64,000 nt of DNA, from positions 186,001 through 250,000 of the forward strand of contig CACBEJ010000001.1 in assembly GCA_902538255.1 (NCBI GenBank), given 5' to 3'. The translations under genes were made by a program, and so were the position numbers. Source of the stretch: an uncultured Pelagibacteraceae bacterium (lineage in GTDB: Bacteria; Pseudomonadota; Alphaproteobacteria; Pelagibacterales; Pelagibacteraceae). Under the pieces are notes generated by a model. The model saw only the letters and a program-made list of their open reading frames with translations. It searched no databases and had not been told where the DNA came from. Each line of letters starts with the position of its first letter. Position 1 is the first letter of the stretch. Positions 16,594 through 25,608 of this stretch are shown here, piece after piece.

Positions 16594-18012
16594 ATGAGCA
16601 AATACACAATTACAAAAAATATTAACAATTTTTCATCTGAAAGTTTCGAATGGAAGCAAGTGCAGAATGAAATGAAAAATAAACTAGGCTTAGAAATTTA
16701 TGAGAGCTGGTTAAAAAAGATGACTTTTGTAGAGGAATTTAACAATTATTTGTTATTGTCTGTTCCAACAAGGTTTATAAGAGATTGGATTACATCAAGA
16801 TATTTAGATCAAATATTAAAAATTATTAAATCATATAAAAAAAATATTATTAGAATTGAGTTTAAAATAGTTGAAAAAGTTCAAGATATCACCTTAAAAG
16901 AAAGTAATGTTAAAGAGAATAATACAAATGAAAACGTTTCATTTATAAAAGATTCTTACCTACAGTATAATAGAATTGATCCAAATAAAAGATTTGATAA
17001 TTTTATAACAGGTTCAAGTAATAAATTAGCTTACGAAGCATCATTAAAAGTTTCTGAAAACATTTCTCACTATAATCCGCTTTATATTTATGGTGGAGTG
17101 GGAATGGGAAAAACTCACTTATTAAATTCAATTGGTTTAGAACTTAAAAAAAATAATAAAGTAATGTTTATTTCTGCTGAACGTTTCATGTATCAGTTTG
17201 TAAAATCAATTAAATCAAACGATATGGTTAAATTTAAAGAATATTTTAGAAATACAGATATTTTATTAATAGATGATATCCAGTTTATTAGCGGAAAAGA
17301 AGCTATGCAGGAGGAGTTCTTTCATACTTTTAATGCATTACTTGATAAAGGATCTCAAATAATAGTTTCAGCCGATCGATCACCAAATAAATTATCAAGG
17401 ATTCAAGAAAGAATTAAATCAAGATTTTCTGGTGGATTAGTTGTTGATATTCAAAAGCCGGACCTTGGACTAAGAAAAAAAATAGTTGAAAAAAAAACTG
17501 AAGAATTGAATGCTTTATATTCCGAACAATTACAAGTTTCTAGAGAGATTCAAGATTTTATAAGCAATGAAATAACCGGAAGTGTAAGGGAACTTGTCGG
17601 TGCAATAAACAGAGTTGTTTCGTTTTCAAGAATTTACAACAAAGTCCCAAATCTTGCTGAAACAAAAGTAGTTTTAAAAGATTTATTAAATTTAGCAGAA
17701 AATAAGGTTACAATTGATTTAATTCAGACAATTGTTTGTAAGTTTTTCAAAATCAGCAAAAATGAAATGTTATCATCTAGAAGATCAAGATATTTAGTAA
17801 GACCTAGGCAAACTGCGATTTATCTAACTAAAATTTTAACTTCCAAATCATTACCTGAAATTGGAAGAGAGTTTTCTAACAGAGACCATACAACAATAAT
17901 TCATTCAGTAAAAACTATTGAAAAGATAAAAGAAAAAGATCCTGAAATGGTTGATAATATAAATAAATTAAAAAACCAGATTTTATATAATAATAAAGAA
18001 AATGAAATTTAA
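16594..18012 (+). CDS. dnaA: Chromosomal replication initiator protein DnaA
   Basis: DnaA is the AAA+ ATPase that melts the origin and loads the helicase. The 472 residues show the N-terminal domain I (EVQ-like helix region near VQNEMKNKLGLEIYESWL), a variable linker, the AAA+ core with Walker A (YGGVGMGKTHLLNSIG) and Walker B (ILLIDDIQFI), and the C-terminal DNA-binding signature SNRDHTTIIHSVKTIEK. All are intact. It overlaps dnaN by 11 bases. A weak ribosome binding site precedes the ATG. Confidence 0.97.
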   Translation: MSKYTITKNINNFSSESFEWKQVQNEMKNKLGLEIYESWLKKMTFVEEFNNYLLLSVPTRFIRDWITSRYLDQILKIIKSYKKNIIRIEFKIVEKVQDITLKESNVKENNTNENVSFIKDSYLQYNRIDPNKRFDNFITGSSNKLAYEASLKVSENISHYNPLYIYGGVGMGKTHLLNSIGLELKKNNKVMFISAERFMYQFVKSIKSNDMVKFKEYFRNTDILLIDDIQFISGKEAMQEEFFHTFNALLDKGSQIIVSADRSPNKLSRIQERIKSRFSGGLVVDIQKPDLGLRKKIVEKKTEELNALYSEQLQVSREIQDFISNEITGSVRELVGAINRVVSFSRIYNKVPNLAETKVVLKDLLNLAENKVTIDLIQTIVCKFFKISKNEMLSSRRSRYLVRPRQTAIYLTKILTSKSLPEIGREFSNRDHTTIIHSVKTIEKIKEKDPEMVDNINKLKNQILYNNKENEI

Positions 18013-19114
18013 CGTAAATCAACAAGACCTTCAGCAAGCATTAAATTATTGTCAAGGAGTTATTGAAAAAAGAAGTACATTACCAATACTTTCTAATATT
18101 TTGTTAGATGCAAGCAATTCAAAACTTACTATCACAGCGACTGATCTAGATTTAATATTTATACATCAATTAAACAATATTGAAATTCTAGAGGAGGGTA
18201 AAACAACCACAACCTCCTCAATCATGTATGATATTATAAGAAAATTTAACTCTGGAAAAAAAATAAATCTTTCTCTAACAGATATAAGCAAACTACAAGT
18301 AGAGTCTGAAAAATCTATTTTTAATTTGAATTGTATAAGTGCAACAGAGTTTCCACTGACTGATGAAAATTTTAATCAAAATGAATTTATAATTAAATCA
18401 AAACAATTATTGAAATTATTAAATAAGTGTAAATTTTCAGTTTCTAATGACGAAACAAGGCATTACCTAAGTGGAATTTATTTTCATCAAACAGAAGTTG
18501 ATGATAAAAATTATTTAACTGCAGTTGCAACTGATAGTCACAGAATGTCCATTTCTAAAATTAGATTAGAGGAAAAAATTGATTTTGATCCAATAATTTT
18601 ACCTAAAAAAACAATTTTTCAACTTTGTTCTTTATTAGATAGCTACGACGGAGATGTAAAAGTTTCAAATGTAAAATCAAAAATAAAATTTGAATTAAGT
18701 AACAGCATTTTAATTTCAAAACTTATTGATGGAAAATTTCCTAATTATGTCCAAGTTATACCTAAAAATAATCAAAAAAAATTAGAAATAGAATTAAAAT
18801 TATTTTTAAATTCTGTTGATAGAGTAGCATCTGTTTCATTAGATAAAAAAGATGGTGTAAAATTCAATTTATCTAAAGATACTTTAAATCTTTCGGTAAA
18901 TAATACCAATAGTGGTGATGGTAAAGAGACTTTAAGTGTTAATTTTGATCATGATTTAGAGATAAGTTTTAACTCTAGATATATGATTGATGTTGCTTCA
19001 CAACTAGATGGAGATAGAATTGAAATTTTCTTTAATGATACTGGTTCACCAGCACTAATAAAAGATCCAGGTGATTTTGATAGCATTTTTGTTGTAATGC
19101 CAATGAAGGGCTAA
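18002..19114 (+). CDS. dnaN: DNA polymerase III subunit beta (sliding clamp)
   Basis: The beta clamp encircles DNA and tethers DNA polymerase III. The 370-residue length matches three clamp domains. The N-terminal LQQALNYCQGVIEKRSTLPILSNI and the C-terminal GDFDSIFVVMPMKG are typical, as is the central TAVATDSHRMSISKI. It begins inside the end of dnaA (11-base overlap), so clamp and initiator are co-expressed. recF does not follow: the next gene is plsC on the other strand, overlapping by four bases. Confidence 0.96.
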   Translation: MKFNVNQQDLQQALNYCQGVIEKRSTLPILSNILLDASNSKLTITATDLDLIFIHQLNNIEILEEGKTTTTSSIMYDIIRKFNSGKKINLSLTDISKLQVESEKSIFNLNCISATEFPLTDENFNQNEFIIKSKQLLKLLNKCKFSVSNDETRHYLSGIYFHQTEVDDKNYLTAVATDSHRMSISKIRLEEKIDFDPIILPKKTIFQLCSLLDSYDGDVKVSNVKSKIKFELSNSILISKLIDGKFPNYVQVIPKNNQKKLEIELKLFLNSVDRVASVSLDKKDGVKFNLSKDTLNLSVNNTNSGDGKETLSVNFDHDLEISFNSRYMIDVASQLDGDRIEIFFNDTGSPALIKDPGDFDSIFVVMPMKG

Positions 19115-19821
19115 TTAATTATGTCTAACTCTGAATAAATATTTTTTTCAAGAATTTGAATAAAATTTTCTTTTTTTAACCCAGAAGGAATCGGTTTTAG
19201 AATAGAGATTGTTATAGTTCTATTAGATTTTTTTTCACCTTTTTTAGGCCACACATATCCAGAGTTAATTGCAACTGGCTGACAAGTAACATTTAGCTCT
19301 TCATAAATTCTCGAAGCACCTTTTTTAAAAGGTGGTCTTTCATCTGGAAGAACTCTAGTTCCTTGAGGAAAAATAATTAAAGGTCTATTAGAAGTAGCCA
19401 TCATTTTCGAAATATCATCAAAAAAACCCAAGTTATCTTTTGTAACTTTGTTTCTTTTTATTGAAATTGATCCTATTTTTTTTAAGTACCAACCAAAAAT
19501 TGGAATTAACAATAATTCTTTTTTTAGAATGAATACAGGTGAGTTAAAGATTGTTTGTAAATAAAAAGTTTCAAACATTGATTGATGAGATGCTGCTATA
19601 AAAAATTTTTCATTATTAATAATATTGTCTCTTCCTTTGATTGAAATTTTTACTGAAAGAACAAACCTTAAACAAAAACTGGCCCAATGGCCCATTAATT
19701 TACCTCCCGTCAAAACAACCTGTTTAGGTAAAAAAAATGATGGTAAAAAAATTATCGAAATAAAGATGATTCCAGTGAAAAACAATATTGAAAATAAAAA
19801 GTTTCTTATCATTTTTGTCAA
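19111..19821 (-). CDS. plsC: 1-acyl-sn-glycerol-3-phosphate acyltransferase
   Basis: PlsC acylates lysophosphatidic acid to phosphatidic acid, the second acylation of phospholipid synthesis. The 236-residue protein has an N-terminal membrane segment (residues 5-30), the acyltransferase motif AASHQSMFETFYL, in which Glu replaces the Asp of the common HX4D motif (a variant known in this family), and the glycerol-phosphate motif IIFPQGTRVLPDERPPFKKG. It lies three bases after lysA and may share its transcript. Confidence 0.88.
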   Translation of the reverse strand: MTKMIRNFLFSILFFTGIIFISIIFLPSFFLPKQVVLTGGKLMGHWASFCLRFVLSVKISIKGRDNIINNEKFFIAASHQSMFETFYLQTIFNSPVFILKKELLLIPIFGWYLKKIGSISIKRNKVTKDNLGFFDDISKMMATSNRPLIIFPQGTRVLPDERPPFKKGASRIYEELNVTCQPVAINSGYVWPKKGEKKSNRTITISILKPIPSGLKKENFIQILEKNIYSELDIIN

Positions 19822-19824
19822 AAG

Positions 19825-21039
19825 CTAAATTATATCTTTATGCTTTTGTCTTTTTCTTATTACTTTAATTTTTGATCCCTTTATTAATAATTCTATTGGT
19901 TTAGGTCTTAAATTATAATTTGAGCTAAGTGACATTCCATAAGCTCCCACATCACATATTGCTATTAAATCTCTCTCTTTTAACACTTGAAACTTTTTTA
20001 ATGTAACAAATTTATCTGTACTTTCACAAATAGGACCTACGAATTCATATGGTTTTTTAGATGTTTTGTTTGATTTTGTAACAGGTAAGGTTTTGTGAAA
20101 CGCACCATACAAAGCAGGTCTCATTAAATCGTTCATCGCAGCATCTAAAATGATAAATTTTTTACTTCCACTATCTTTTATATAGATTATTTTTGATACT
20201 AATGTCCCGGTATCGCCAATAATTGATCTACCTGGTTCAAATATAATTTTAACTTTATGTTCTCTTAAAAATTTAAGAATAGCCGCGTTGTATTTTTTAT
20301 AATTAAGTTTTTTAATTTTATCAGTGTAAGTAATGCCCATGCCTCCACCTAAATCTATAAATTCAAATTTATGATTTGATTTATTGAGAATTTGACTGAC
20401 AGCTTTGAGCATTTTTTCATAAGGTCTATGGTCTAAAATTTGACTGCCTATATGAACACTTAAACATTTTAAATCTATATTTTTTGAATTCTTGCAATAA
20501 TTTATAATTTCATAGAATGTATTTTTGTTTACACCAAATTTATTTTCTTTTTTCCCAGTGGATATTTGACTTAATGTTTTTGCATCTGTATTAGGGTTTA
20601 GTCTTAAACCAATTTTTATTCTTTTATTTTTTGTTTTTGCTATTCGATTTATTTCTTTTATTTCACTTAAAGACTCAGCGTTAATAAGCAAAATTTTTTT
20701 ATCTATAGCAAAGCTGATTTCACTTGTTGTTTTACCAACACCAGAGAATACTATTTTGCTTGGATTAATTCCTGCTTTTAATGCCATCATCAGCTCTCCT
20801 ACTGAAACAACATCAGCGCCTAACCCAAATTTTTTAATTTCTCGAATTATATTTACATTTGTGTTGGATTTGACTGCAAAGCAGATAAGTGGTGAAAAAG
20901 ATCTAAAGCTTTTCTTAAAATTATTAATATTTTCTTTTAATTTAGAATAAGAATAAGAATAAAATGGAGTTCCAAATTTGTTTGCAATTTTTTGGAGACT
21001 AATTTTTTCTATTGTTAATTTTCTATTTATGTATTTCAT
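19825..21039 (-). CDS. lysA: Diaminopimelate decarboxylase
   Basis: LysA decarboxylates meso-diaminopimelate to lysine using PLP. The 404 residues show the PLP-binding Lys in CFAVKSNTNVNIIREI, the glycine loop EFIDLGGGMGI, the phosphate-binding IIFEPGRSIIGDTGTLVSK and the partner active-site Cys in GPICESTDKF. DVGAYGMSLSSNYN is the family's closing block. It starts on an ATG overlapping the upstream lipoprotein stop by one base (TAATG). The argH-lptM-lysA order is widespread in proteobacteria. Confidence 0.95.
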   Translation of the reverse strand: MKYINRKLTIEKISLQKIANKFGTPFYSYSYSKLKENINNFKKSFRSFSPLICFAVKSNTNVNIIREIKKFGLGADVVSVGELMMALKAGINPSKIVFSGVGKTTSEISFAIDKKILLINAESLSEIKEINRIAKTKNKRIKIGLRLNPNTDAKTLSQISTGKKENKFGVNKNTFYEIINYCKNSKNIDLKCLSVHIGSQILDHRPYEKMLKAVSQILNKSNHKFEFIDLGGGMGITYTDKIKKLNYKKYNAAILKFLREHKVKIIFEPGRSIIGDTGTLVSKIIYIKDSGSKKFIILDAAMNDLMRPALYGAFHKTLPVTKSNKTSKKPYEFVGPICESTDKFVTLKKFQVLKERDLIAICDVGAYGMSLSSNYNLRPKPIELLIKGSKIKVIRKRQKHKDII

Positions 21040-21170
21040 TAAGTTAAGTTAATTAAAACTTTTTTTATTTCTGCTTTTTTATCTGGATCAACGTATTTAG
21101 GATCACCTTTTTTTCCACAAGAAATAACTACACAAAATAACAATATAATTATGGTAAATTTTTTAATCAT
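21039..21170 (-). CDS. lptM: Small lipoprotein, LptM (YifL)-like, 43 residues
   Basis: A 43-codon gene fills the argH-lysA gap. It opens MIKKFTIIILLFCVVISC, a lipoprotein signal with the acceptor Cys at residue 18, followed by GKKGDPKYVDPD. That matches the CGxKGxL/P pattern of the LptM/YifL family, which in other proteobacteria lies between argH and lysA and helps mature the LPS-export protein LptD. It overlaps argH by four bases (ATGA) and lysA by one (TAATG), so it is read as part of the operon. The family call rests on position and the Cys-Gly-Lys-Lys-Gly motif. Confidence 0.8.
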   Translation of the reverse strand: MIKKFTIIILLFCVVISCGKKGDPKYVDPDKKAEIKKVLINLT

Positions 21171-22558
21171 TTTTCTTTTTTATATTTCATTATCATTTTT
21201 TTAATATTATCAAAAGAAGTTCCACCATAAGATTTTTTGGAATTAATTGAATTCTTTAAATTAAATACTTTTAATACTTCTTCTTTAAGTTTAGGTTCAA
21301 CTTTTCTTAATTCTTCTAAAGTTAATTCATTTAATTTCTTTTTTCTTTTTTCAGCAAAATTAACTACAGCAGCAGTTTTTTGATATGCTTTTCTAAAAGA
21401 CATTGAGTGATTTTTAACAAGATAGTCAGCTAAATCAGTGGCTGTAATATATCCAGAATTAGCAAGCTCTAACATTTTACTCTTATTTGGGTTACAATTT
21501 TTTAGTATTTCATCGCAAATTTTTAAACAATTATTTAGATTGTCGTTAGATTTGAAAACAATCTCCTTATCGTCTTGTAGATCTTTAAAATAAGACAGTG
21601 GTAACCCTTTTAAAATTGCAAGCATCGAAAATAAATTTCCATAAGCGCTTCCTGATTTACCACGCAAGTACTCTAAAAGATCAGGATTTTTCTTTTGTGG
21701 CATTATGGAAGATCCGGTAACGACTTTATCAGATAAATTGATCAAGTTAAAAGCATCCGAATTCCAAATAATCAACTCTTCAGCAATTCTAGAAATATGC
21801 ATTGCACACACAGATGAAGCATATAAAAAATCTAAAACAAAATCTCTATCCGAAACTGTATCAATAGAATTATTAGTAGGTATTTTAAAACCAAGTTTTT
21901 TGGTTGTATAATTTCTGTCTATATTAAATGATGTTCCTGCTAAAGCCGCAACACCTAAAGGATTTTCATTTAAACTGTCTAAATTATTATAAAATCTCTT
22001 TTTGTCTCTATTAAACATTTCTACATAAGACATTAAATAATGTGCAAAAGAGATAGCTTGAGCATTTTTAAGATGTGTAAATCCAGGCATAATGGTCTCA
22101 ACATTTTTTTCAGCTAACTTAATAGTGCTCTTAATAACTTTATTAATGTTATTATTTATTTTGTTGGTTGAATTTTTCATCCAAATTTTAAAATCAGTAA
22201 TTACTTGATCATTTCTTGATCTTGCAGTGTGAACGTAGCCAGCTTCTTCACCTATAATTTGAAAAAGTCTCTTTTCGATATTCATATGAATATCTTCATA
22301 TTTTTTATTAAACTCAAATTTATTGTTTGTTATTTCCTTGTAAATTTTTGTTAGTCCATAAATAATTTTATTTTTTATTTTGAATGAAATTATTTTTTGT
22401 TTAAAAAGCATCTCAACATGAGCAATTGATCCTTGAATATCTTCTTTATAAAGTCTTTTATCAATATCTATTGAATTACCGACTTTTTGAAATAAACTAG
22501 ATGCATTTTTTTTTATCCGTGTGTTCCAGATTGCTTGGTTGTTTTTATTTTTTGCCAT
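21167..22558 (-). CDS. argH: Argininosuccinate lyase
   Basis: ArgH cleaves argininosuccinate to arginine and fumarate, the last step of arginine synthesis. The 463-residue protein carries the superfamily signature GSSIMPQKKNPDLLEYLRG, the TARSRNDQVITDFKIWMK region and the FTHLKNAQAISFAHYL block with the catalytic His. The length is normal. It is the first gene of argH-lptM-lysA and is divergent from the TlpA-like gene 24 bases away, an alphaproteobacterial arrangement. Confidence 0.96.
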   Translation of the reverse strand: MAKNKNNQAIWNTRIKKNASSLFQKVGNSIDIDKRLYKEDIQGSIAHVEMLFKQKIISFKIKNKIIYGLTKIYKEITNNKFEFNKKYEDIHMNIEKRLFQIIGEEAGYVHTARSRNDQVITDFKIWMKNSTNKINNNINKVIKSTIKLAEKNVETIMPGFTHLKNAQAISFAHYLMSYVEMFNRDKKRFYNNLDSLNENPLGVAALAGTSFNIDRNYTTKKLGFKIPTNNSIDTVSDRDFVLDFLYASSVCAMHISRIAEELIIWNSDAFNLINLSDKVVTGSSIMPQKKNPDLLEYLRGKSGSAYGNLFSMLAILKGLPLSYFKDLQDDKEIVFKSNDNLNNCLKICDEILKNCNPNKSKMLELANSGYITATDLADYLVKNHSMSFRKAYQKTAAVVNFAEKRKKKLNELTLEELRKVEPKLKEEVLKVFNLKNSINSKKSYGGTSFDNIKKMIMKYKKEK

Positions 22559-22582
22559 GATATTTAATTATACCTATTTAAC

Positions 22583-23092
22583 ATGAGATTTTTAATAATA
22601 TTTATTTTTTTGATAACAAATGTTGTAGCTGAAGAACTGCCTAGTATTAAAAATATTGTAATCCATAAAGTACCAAAAACATACGATAATGTTATTTTTT
22701 TAGACAAAAAAGATCAAAAGATAAATATCAATGAATATAAGGGTAAATTATTATTATTGAATTTTTGGGCGACCTGGTGTGCACCGTGTAAAGAAGAAAT
22801 GCCATCTTTAGATAAACTTCAAGCCAATCCAGAATTAGACAAAATAAAAATTTTTGCAATTAATATTGGGAAAGAAAATTTAGAAAAAGTTAACAAATTT
22901 TTTCTAGATCTAAATATTAAAAACTTTCAACCTTATTTTGATCCACCGACAACATTAGCAAAAACGTTTTCTCTAAGAGGTGTACCTACATCAATTTTAA
23001 TTAATAAAGAAGGCCAAGAATTTGCAAGAGTAATGGGTTCAATTGATTTTGAGGATAAAATTTTCATCGATTGGATTAAAAAGTACAACTAA
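22583..23092 (+). CDS. TlpA-family periplasmic thiol:disulfide oxidoreductase
   Basis: The 169-residue protein has an N-terminal hydrophobic signal (RFLIIFIFLITNVVAEE) and a thioredoxin fold with the active site LLNFWATWCAPCKEEMPS. The cis-proline loop SLRGVPTSILINKEG is present. TlpA/ResA proteins act outside the inner membrane as reductants, often keeping haem-binding cysteines of cytochrome c or copper sites of oxidase reduced. The exact client cannot be told here. It is divergent from argH and overlaps the HIG1 gene tail by four bases. Confidence 0.88.
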   Translation: MRFLIIFIFLITNVVAEELPSIKNIVIHKVPKTYDNVIFLDKKDQKININEYKGKLLLLNFWATWCAPCKEEMPSLDKLQANPELDKIKIFAINIGKENLEKVNKFFLDLNIKNFQPYFDPPTTLAKTFSLRGVPTSILINKEGQEFARVMGSIDFEDKIFIDWIKKYN

Positions 23093-23292
23093 TTTTTGAA
23101 AAAATAAGCAAAGCCAACTAAAGCAATGATAGCAATAAACTGTAAAATAACTCTTAACTGCATTAATTTATTTGAATATTTTTTACTTGTATCTCCTCCC
23201 TTAAAAAGAGTTCCAATACCTAAGATTAAAACTACTCCAACAGCTATTAAAAGAGCTATTGATATAACTTTTACTAATATTCCTGAAATCAT
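23089..23292 (-). CDS. HIG1-domain twin-transmembrane protein
   Basis: This 67-residue protein has two hydrophobic helices (residues 4-27 and 46-64) joined by a basic loop. The RVILQFIAIIAL stretch contains the R-x3-Q element of the HIG1 domain. In mitochondria HIG1 proteins (Rcf1, HIGD) assist assembly and tuning of cytochrome oxidase; bacterial members are common in alphaproteobacteria but little studied. Here it lies tail-to-tail with the TlpA-like gene, which may also serve oxidase biogenesis. The length and basic loop fit the family. Confidence 0.75.
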   Translation of the reverse strand: MISGILVKVISIALLIAVGVVLILGIGTLFKGGDTSKKYSNKLMQLRVILQFIAIIALVGFAYFFKN

Positions 23293-23341
23293 ATTTTTAT
23301 TTTAGATTGTGTTTTGACATAAAAAACATAATTTATCTACT

Positions 23342-23992
23342 ATGACATTTTGCCTAGATTCCATTATTATTAAACCAGAAAACGGTGTTGAAATCAAAAA
23401 TGCAATTATTTTGCTTCATGGTTATGGAGGTGATGGAAAGGATATAAGCATGCTATCTCTAAATTGGAAAAGACATATGCCTAATACTGTATTTATTTGT
23501 CCAAATGGTCATGAGCCATGCGCTATAAATCCTTCAGGCTATCAATGGTTTGATTTAACAAAAGAGAATTCTGATTACATATTACAGCAATCAATTAAAG
23601 CTGAAGAAATTTTAAAAAAATTTATCAATGAAATAAGACAAGATTTCAAGTTATCAAATAGTCAAATCTGTTTATCAGGTTTCAGCCAGGGATGTATGAT
23701 GTCTTTAAATGTTGGTCTTACATCTGAAGAAAAATTTTTATGTATAGTTGGTTTTTCTGGAAAAATAATAAATCAAAAAGATTTGAAAAATAGAATCAAA
23801 AATAGTACTGAAACTTTACTTATACATGGCGAAGCTGATCAAATTGTCCCATCTACACACCTATTAGAGTCAGAAGATTTTTTAATTAGAAATAATGTTA
23901 AAGTAGATACACTATTAATTAAAAACTGTGACCATCATATTCCTATTGAAGCATCAAGTACAGCTTTAAATTTTATCTTAAAAAAAATTTAA
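23342..23992 (+). CDS. Alpha/beta-hydrolase, phospholipase/carboxylesterase family
   Basis: The 216-residue hydrolase shows the oxyanion motif ILLHGYGGDGKDI, the nucleophile elbow LSGFSQGCMMSLNVG (Ser in GFSQG), the acidic residue region LIHGEADQIVP and the catalytic His in CDHHIPIEA. These match the carboxylesterase / lysophospholipase group (AB_hydrolase_2 type). The substrate is unknown. It is cytosolic by sequence, with no signal peptide, and precedes the HNH gene by 47 bases. Confidence 0.85.
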   Translation: MTFCLDSIIIKPENGVEIKNAIILLHGYGGDGKDISMLSLNWKRHMPNTVFICPNGHEPCAINPSGYQWFDLTKENSDYILQQSIKAEEILKKFINEIRQDFKLSNSQICLSGFSQGCMMSLNVGLTSEEKFLCIVGFSGKIINQKDLKNRIKNSTETLLIHGEADQIVPSTHLLESEDFLIRNNVKVDTLLIKNCDHHIPIEASSTALNFILKKI

Positions 23993-24039
23993 TATCTCTT
24001 ATTATTGATAAAATTGTTTAACTAAGTTAAAATTAATCA

Positions 24040-24609
24040 ATGAATAATTTTATCGAACAAAATGTTTCATTAGAAAAGTGCCCTGCGCTAGTACTCAATG
24101 CAGACTATAGACCTTTGAGTTACTACCCTTTATCTTTGTGGTCATGGCAGGATACAGTTAAATCTGTTTTTCTTGATCGAGTTATTATTGTTAGTAATTA
24201 TGATAGAACAATAAGAAGTCCATCATTTAATATGAAATTACCAAGTGTTATCGCATTAAAGGATTACATTGTTCCTCAAAGCAAGCCAAGTTTTACTAGA
24301 TTTAATGTTTTTTTAAGAGATAAATTTTCCTGCCAATATTGTGGAAGCAATGAGGAGTTAACTTTTGATCATTTATTACCCAGATCAAAAGGGGGTGAAA
24401 CTAATTGGGATAATGTTGTAACAGCTTGTTCTGCATGCAATGTAAAAAAGGGTGGAAAACTTTTAAAATATTCAGGTATGAAGTTACATCAGTACCCTTA
24501 TCGACCATCAACAGAGGATCTACATAAAAATGGTAAAAATTTTCCACCAAATTTTTTACATAAAAGCTGGATGGATTACTTATATTGGGATGTAGAGTTA
24601 GAATCTTAA
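24040..24609 (+). CDS. HNH endonuclease family protein
   Basis: The 189-residue protein belongs to a group common in alphaproteobacteria, recognised by ALVLNADYRPLSYYPLSLWS. The HNH/zinc module follows: CQYCGSNEELTFDHLLPRSK then WDNVVTACSACNVKKGG, with CxxC pairs on both sides and the DH catalytic element. Chromosomal stand-alone members have no established role. There is no partner methylase, toxin or phage gene nearby, so it looks like a core gene and not a restriction system. It meets coq7 in a 4-base convergent overlap. Confidence 0.88.
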   Translation: MNNFIEQNVSLEKCPALVLNADYRPLSYYPLSLWSWQDTVKSVFLDRVIIVSNYDRTIRSPSFNMKLPSVIALKDYIVPQSKPSFTRFNVFLRDKFSCQYCGSNEELTFDHLLPRSKGGETNWDNVVTACSACNVKKGGKLLKYSGMKLHQYPYRPSTEDLHKNGKNFPPNFLHKSWMDYLYWDVELES

Positions 24610-25139
24610 ATTTTCTCAGAAATATTTATTGCAATTTTTGATCCAGTTTTAATAATTTTATCTAATATAGAGTATGGACCTTTTTTTGTTGCACCCTTTT
24701 CATAAGCAATATCTTTATGATTTAACTCATCTTCTCTAAATTTAATTATTTTTTTTTTAAGTTTTGGTTCAGTATTATTAAGTTGTTTTATTTGGTTTAA
24801 ATAATGTTCATCTATCACTTCTTCAACAGAAGCCGTACAAAGCATAGCTGCTTTCTTACCAAGTAAAGTTGAACCAAAACCTAATCCTACACCTAATAAA
24901 TCCCACAAAGGTAAAAATTTTGTCGGTTTTATATTTCTTTTTTTAATTTCCCCTTCAAAAAAATCAGAATGTTCTTTTTCATGAACTTTCATTTCCTCAA
25001 TTGTTTTTTTTAAAGCTTCATCTTTAACTAATGTGTTTAAAGCAAGCAACTGTCCTTCATAAATTTTAACAGCACCACGTTCTCCTGCATGATCAACTCT
25101 AATAAACTCTTCTATTCTTTTTTTACTTATTGTTTCCAT
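24606..25139 (-). CDS. coq7: Demethoxyubiquinone hydroxylase (Coq7 type)
   Basis: Coq7 is a diiron monooxygenase that hydroxylates demethoxyubiquinone at C6, the penultimate step of ubiquinone synthesis. The 177-residue protein opens with FIRVDHAGERGAVKIYEGQL and shows the diiron-site ExxH motifs in VHEKEHSDFF, EEVIDEHYLNQI and DELNHKDIA. It replaces the flavin enzyme UbiF of enteric bacteria. It starts within the end of dsbB (17-base overlap). coq7-dsbB-dedA appears as a block in other alphaproteobacteria. Confidence 0.93.
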   Translation of the reverse strand: METISKKRIEEFIRVDHAGERGAVKIYEGQLLALNTLVKDEALKKTIEEMKVHEKEHSDFFEGEIKKRNIKPTKFLPLWDLLGVGLGFGSTLLGKKAAMLCTASVEEVIDEHYLNQIKQLNNTEPKLKKKIIKFREDELNHKDIAYEKGATKKGPYSILDKIIKTGSKIAINISEKI

Positions 25140-25608
25140 AATTTAAATAAGCTTTTGTTGTAAAATAAACAATTATTATTGATATTATCATATTATAGCT
25201 TGTAAGTGATAATCCTAAAATTTTAAATGTAACATCTTTGCAAGTTACATTTTTTTCTTGTAATTGTCTTAATATGTCCTCTTTTGACAATAAATTGGAG
25301 CCATTTTTTAAATCGCAAACTAATGATTCTTTAATAAAACCTTGCTCGATACCTAAATGATACAAAGACAAAATAGTAGCAGCTAAAAAAATTATAATAA
25401 GAGAAAGAATGAAATATTTTTCAAGATTAATAAATTTATAATTTAATATAATAATTATTAATGATAATAAGTATGGAATTCTTTCCAACACACATAAGTT
25501 ACAAGGTTGATGACCTAAAACATGTTCAATGAAAAATGCTGAAGATAAAGCAATAATGCTAATTAAAAAAATTAACTTTAATGTAATTGTTTTGTTAATC
25601 TCAACCAT
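25123..25608 (-). CDS. dsbB: Disulfide bond formation protein B
   Basis: DsbB reoxidises DsbA by passing electrons to quinone. The 161-residue protein has four predicted membrane helices and two periplasmic cysteine pairs: Cys36/Cys39 in HQPCNLCVLERIPY, and Cys98/Cys123 in the second loop (LVCDLKN and NVTCKDV). All four catalytic cysteines are therefore present. Its end overlaps coq7 by 17 bases and its start overlaps the DedA-like gene by eight, in a tightly packed minus-strand operon. Confidence 0.9.
   Translation of the reverse strand: MVEINKTITLKLIFLISIIALSSAFFIEHVLGHQPCNLCVLERIPYLLSLIIIILNYKFINLEKYFILSLIIIFLAATILSLYHLGIEQGFIKESLVCDLKNGSNLLSKEDILRQLQEKNVTCKDVTFKILGLSLTSYNMIISIIIVYFTTKAYLNYGNNK

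Noticed and set aside
24040..24609. HNH gene as part of a restriction or anti-phage system
   Set aside because: No methylase, specificity subunit, toxin or phage gene lies near, and the protein matches a stand-alone alphaproteobacterial group.
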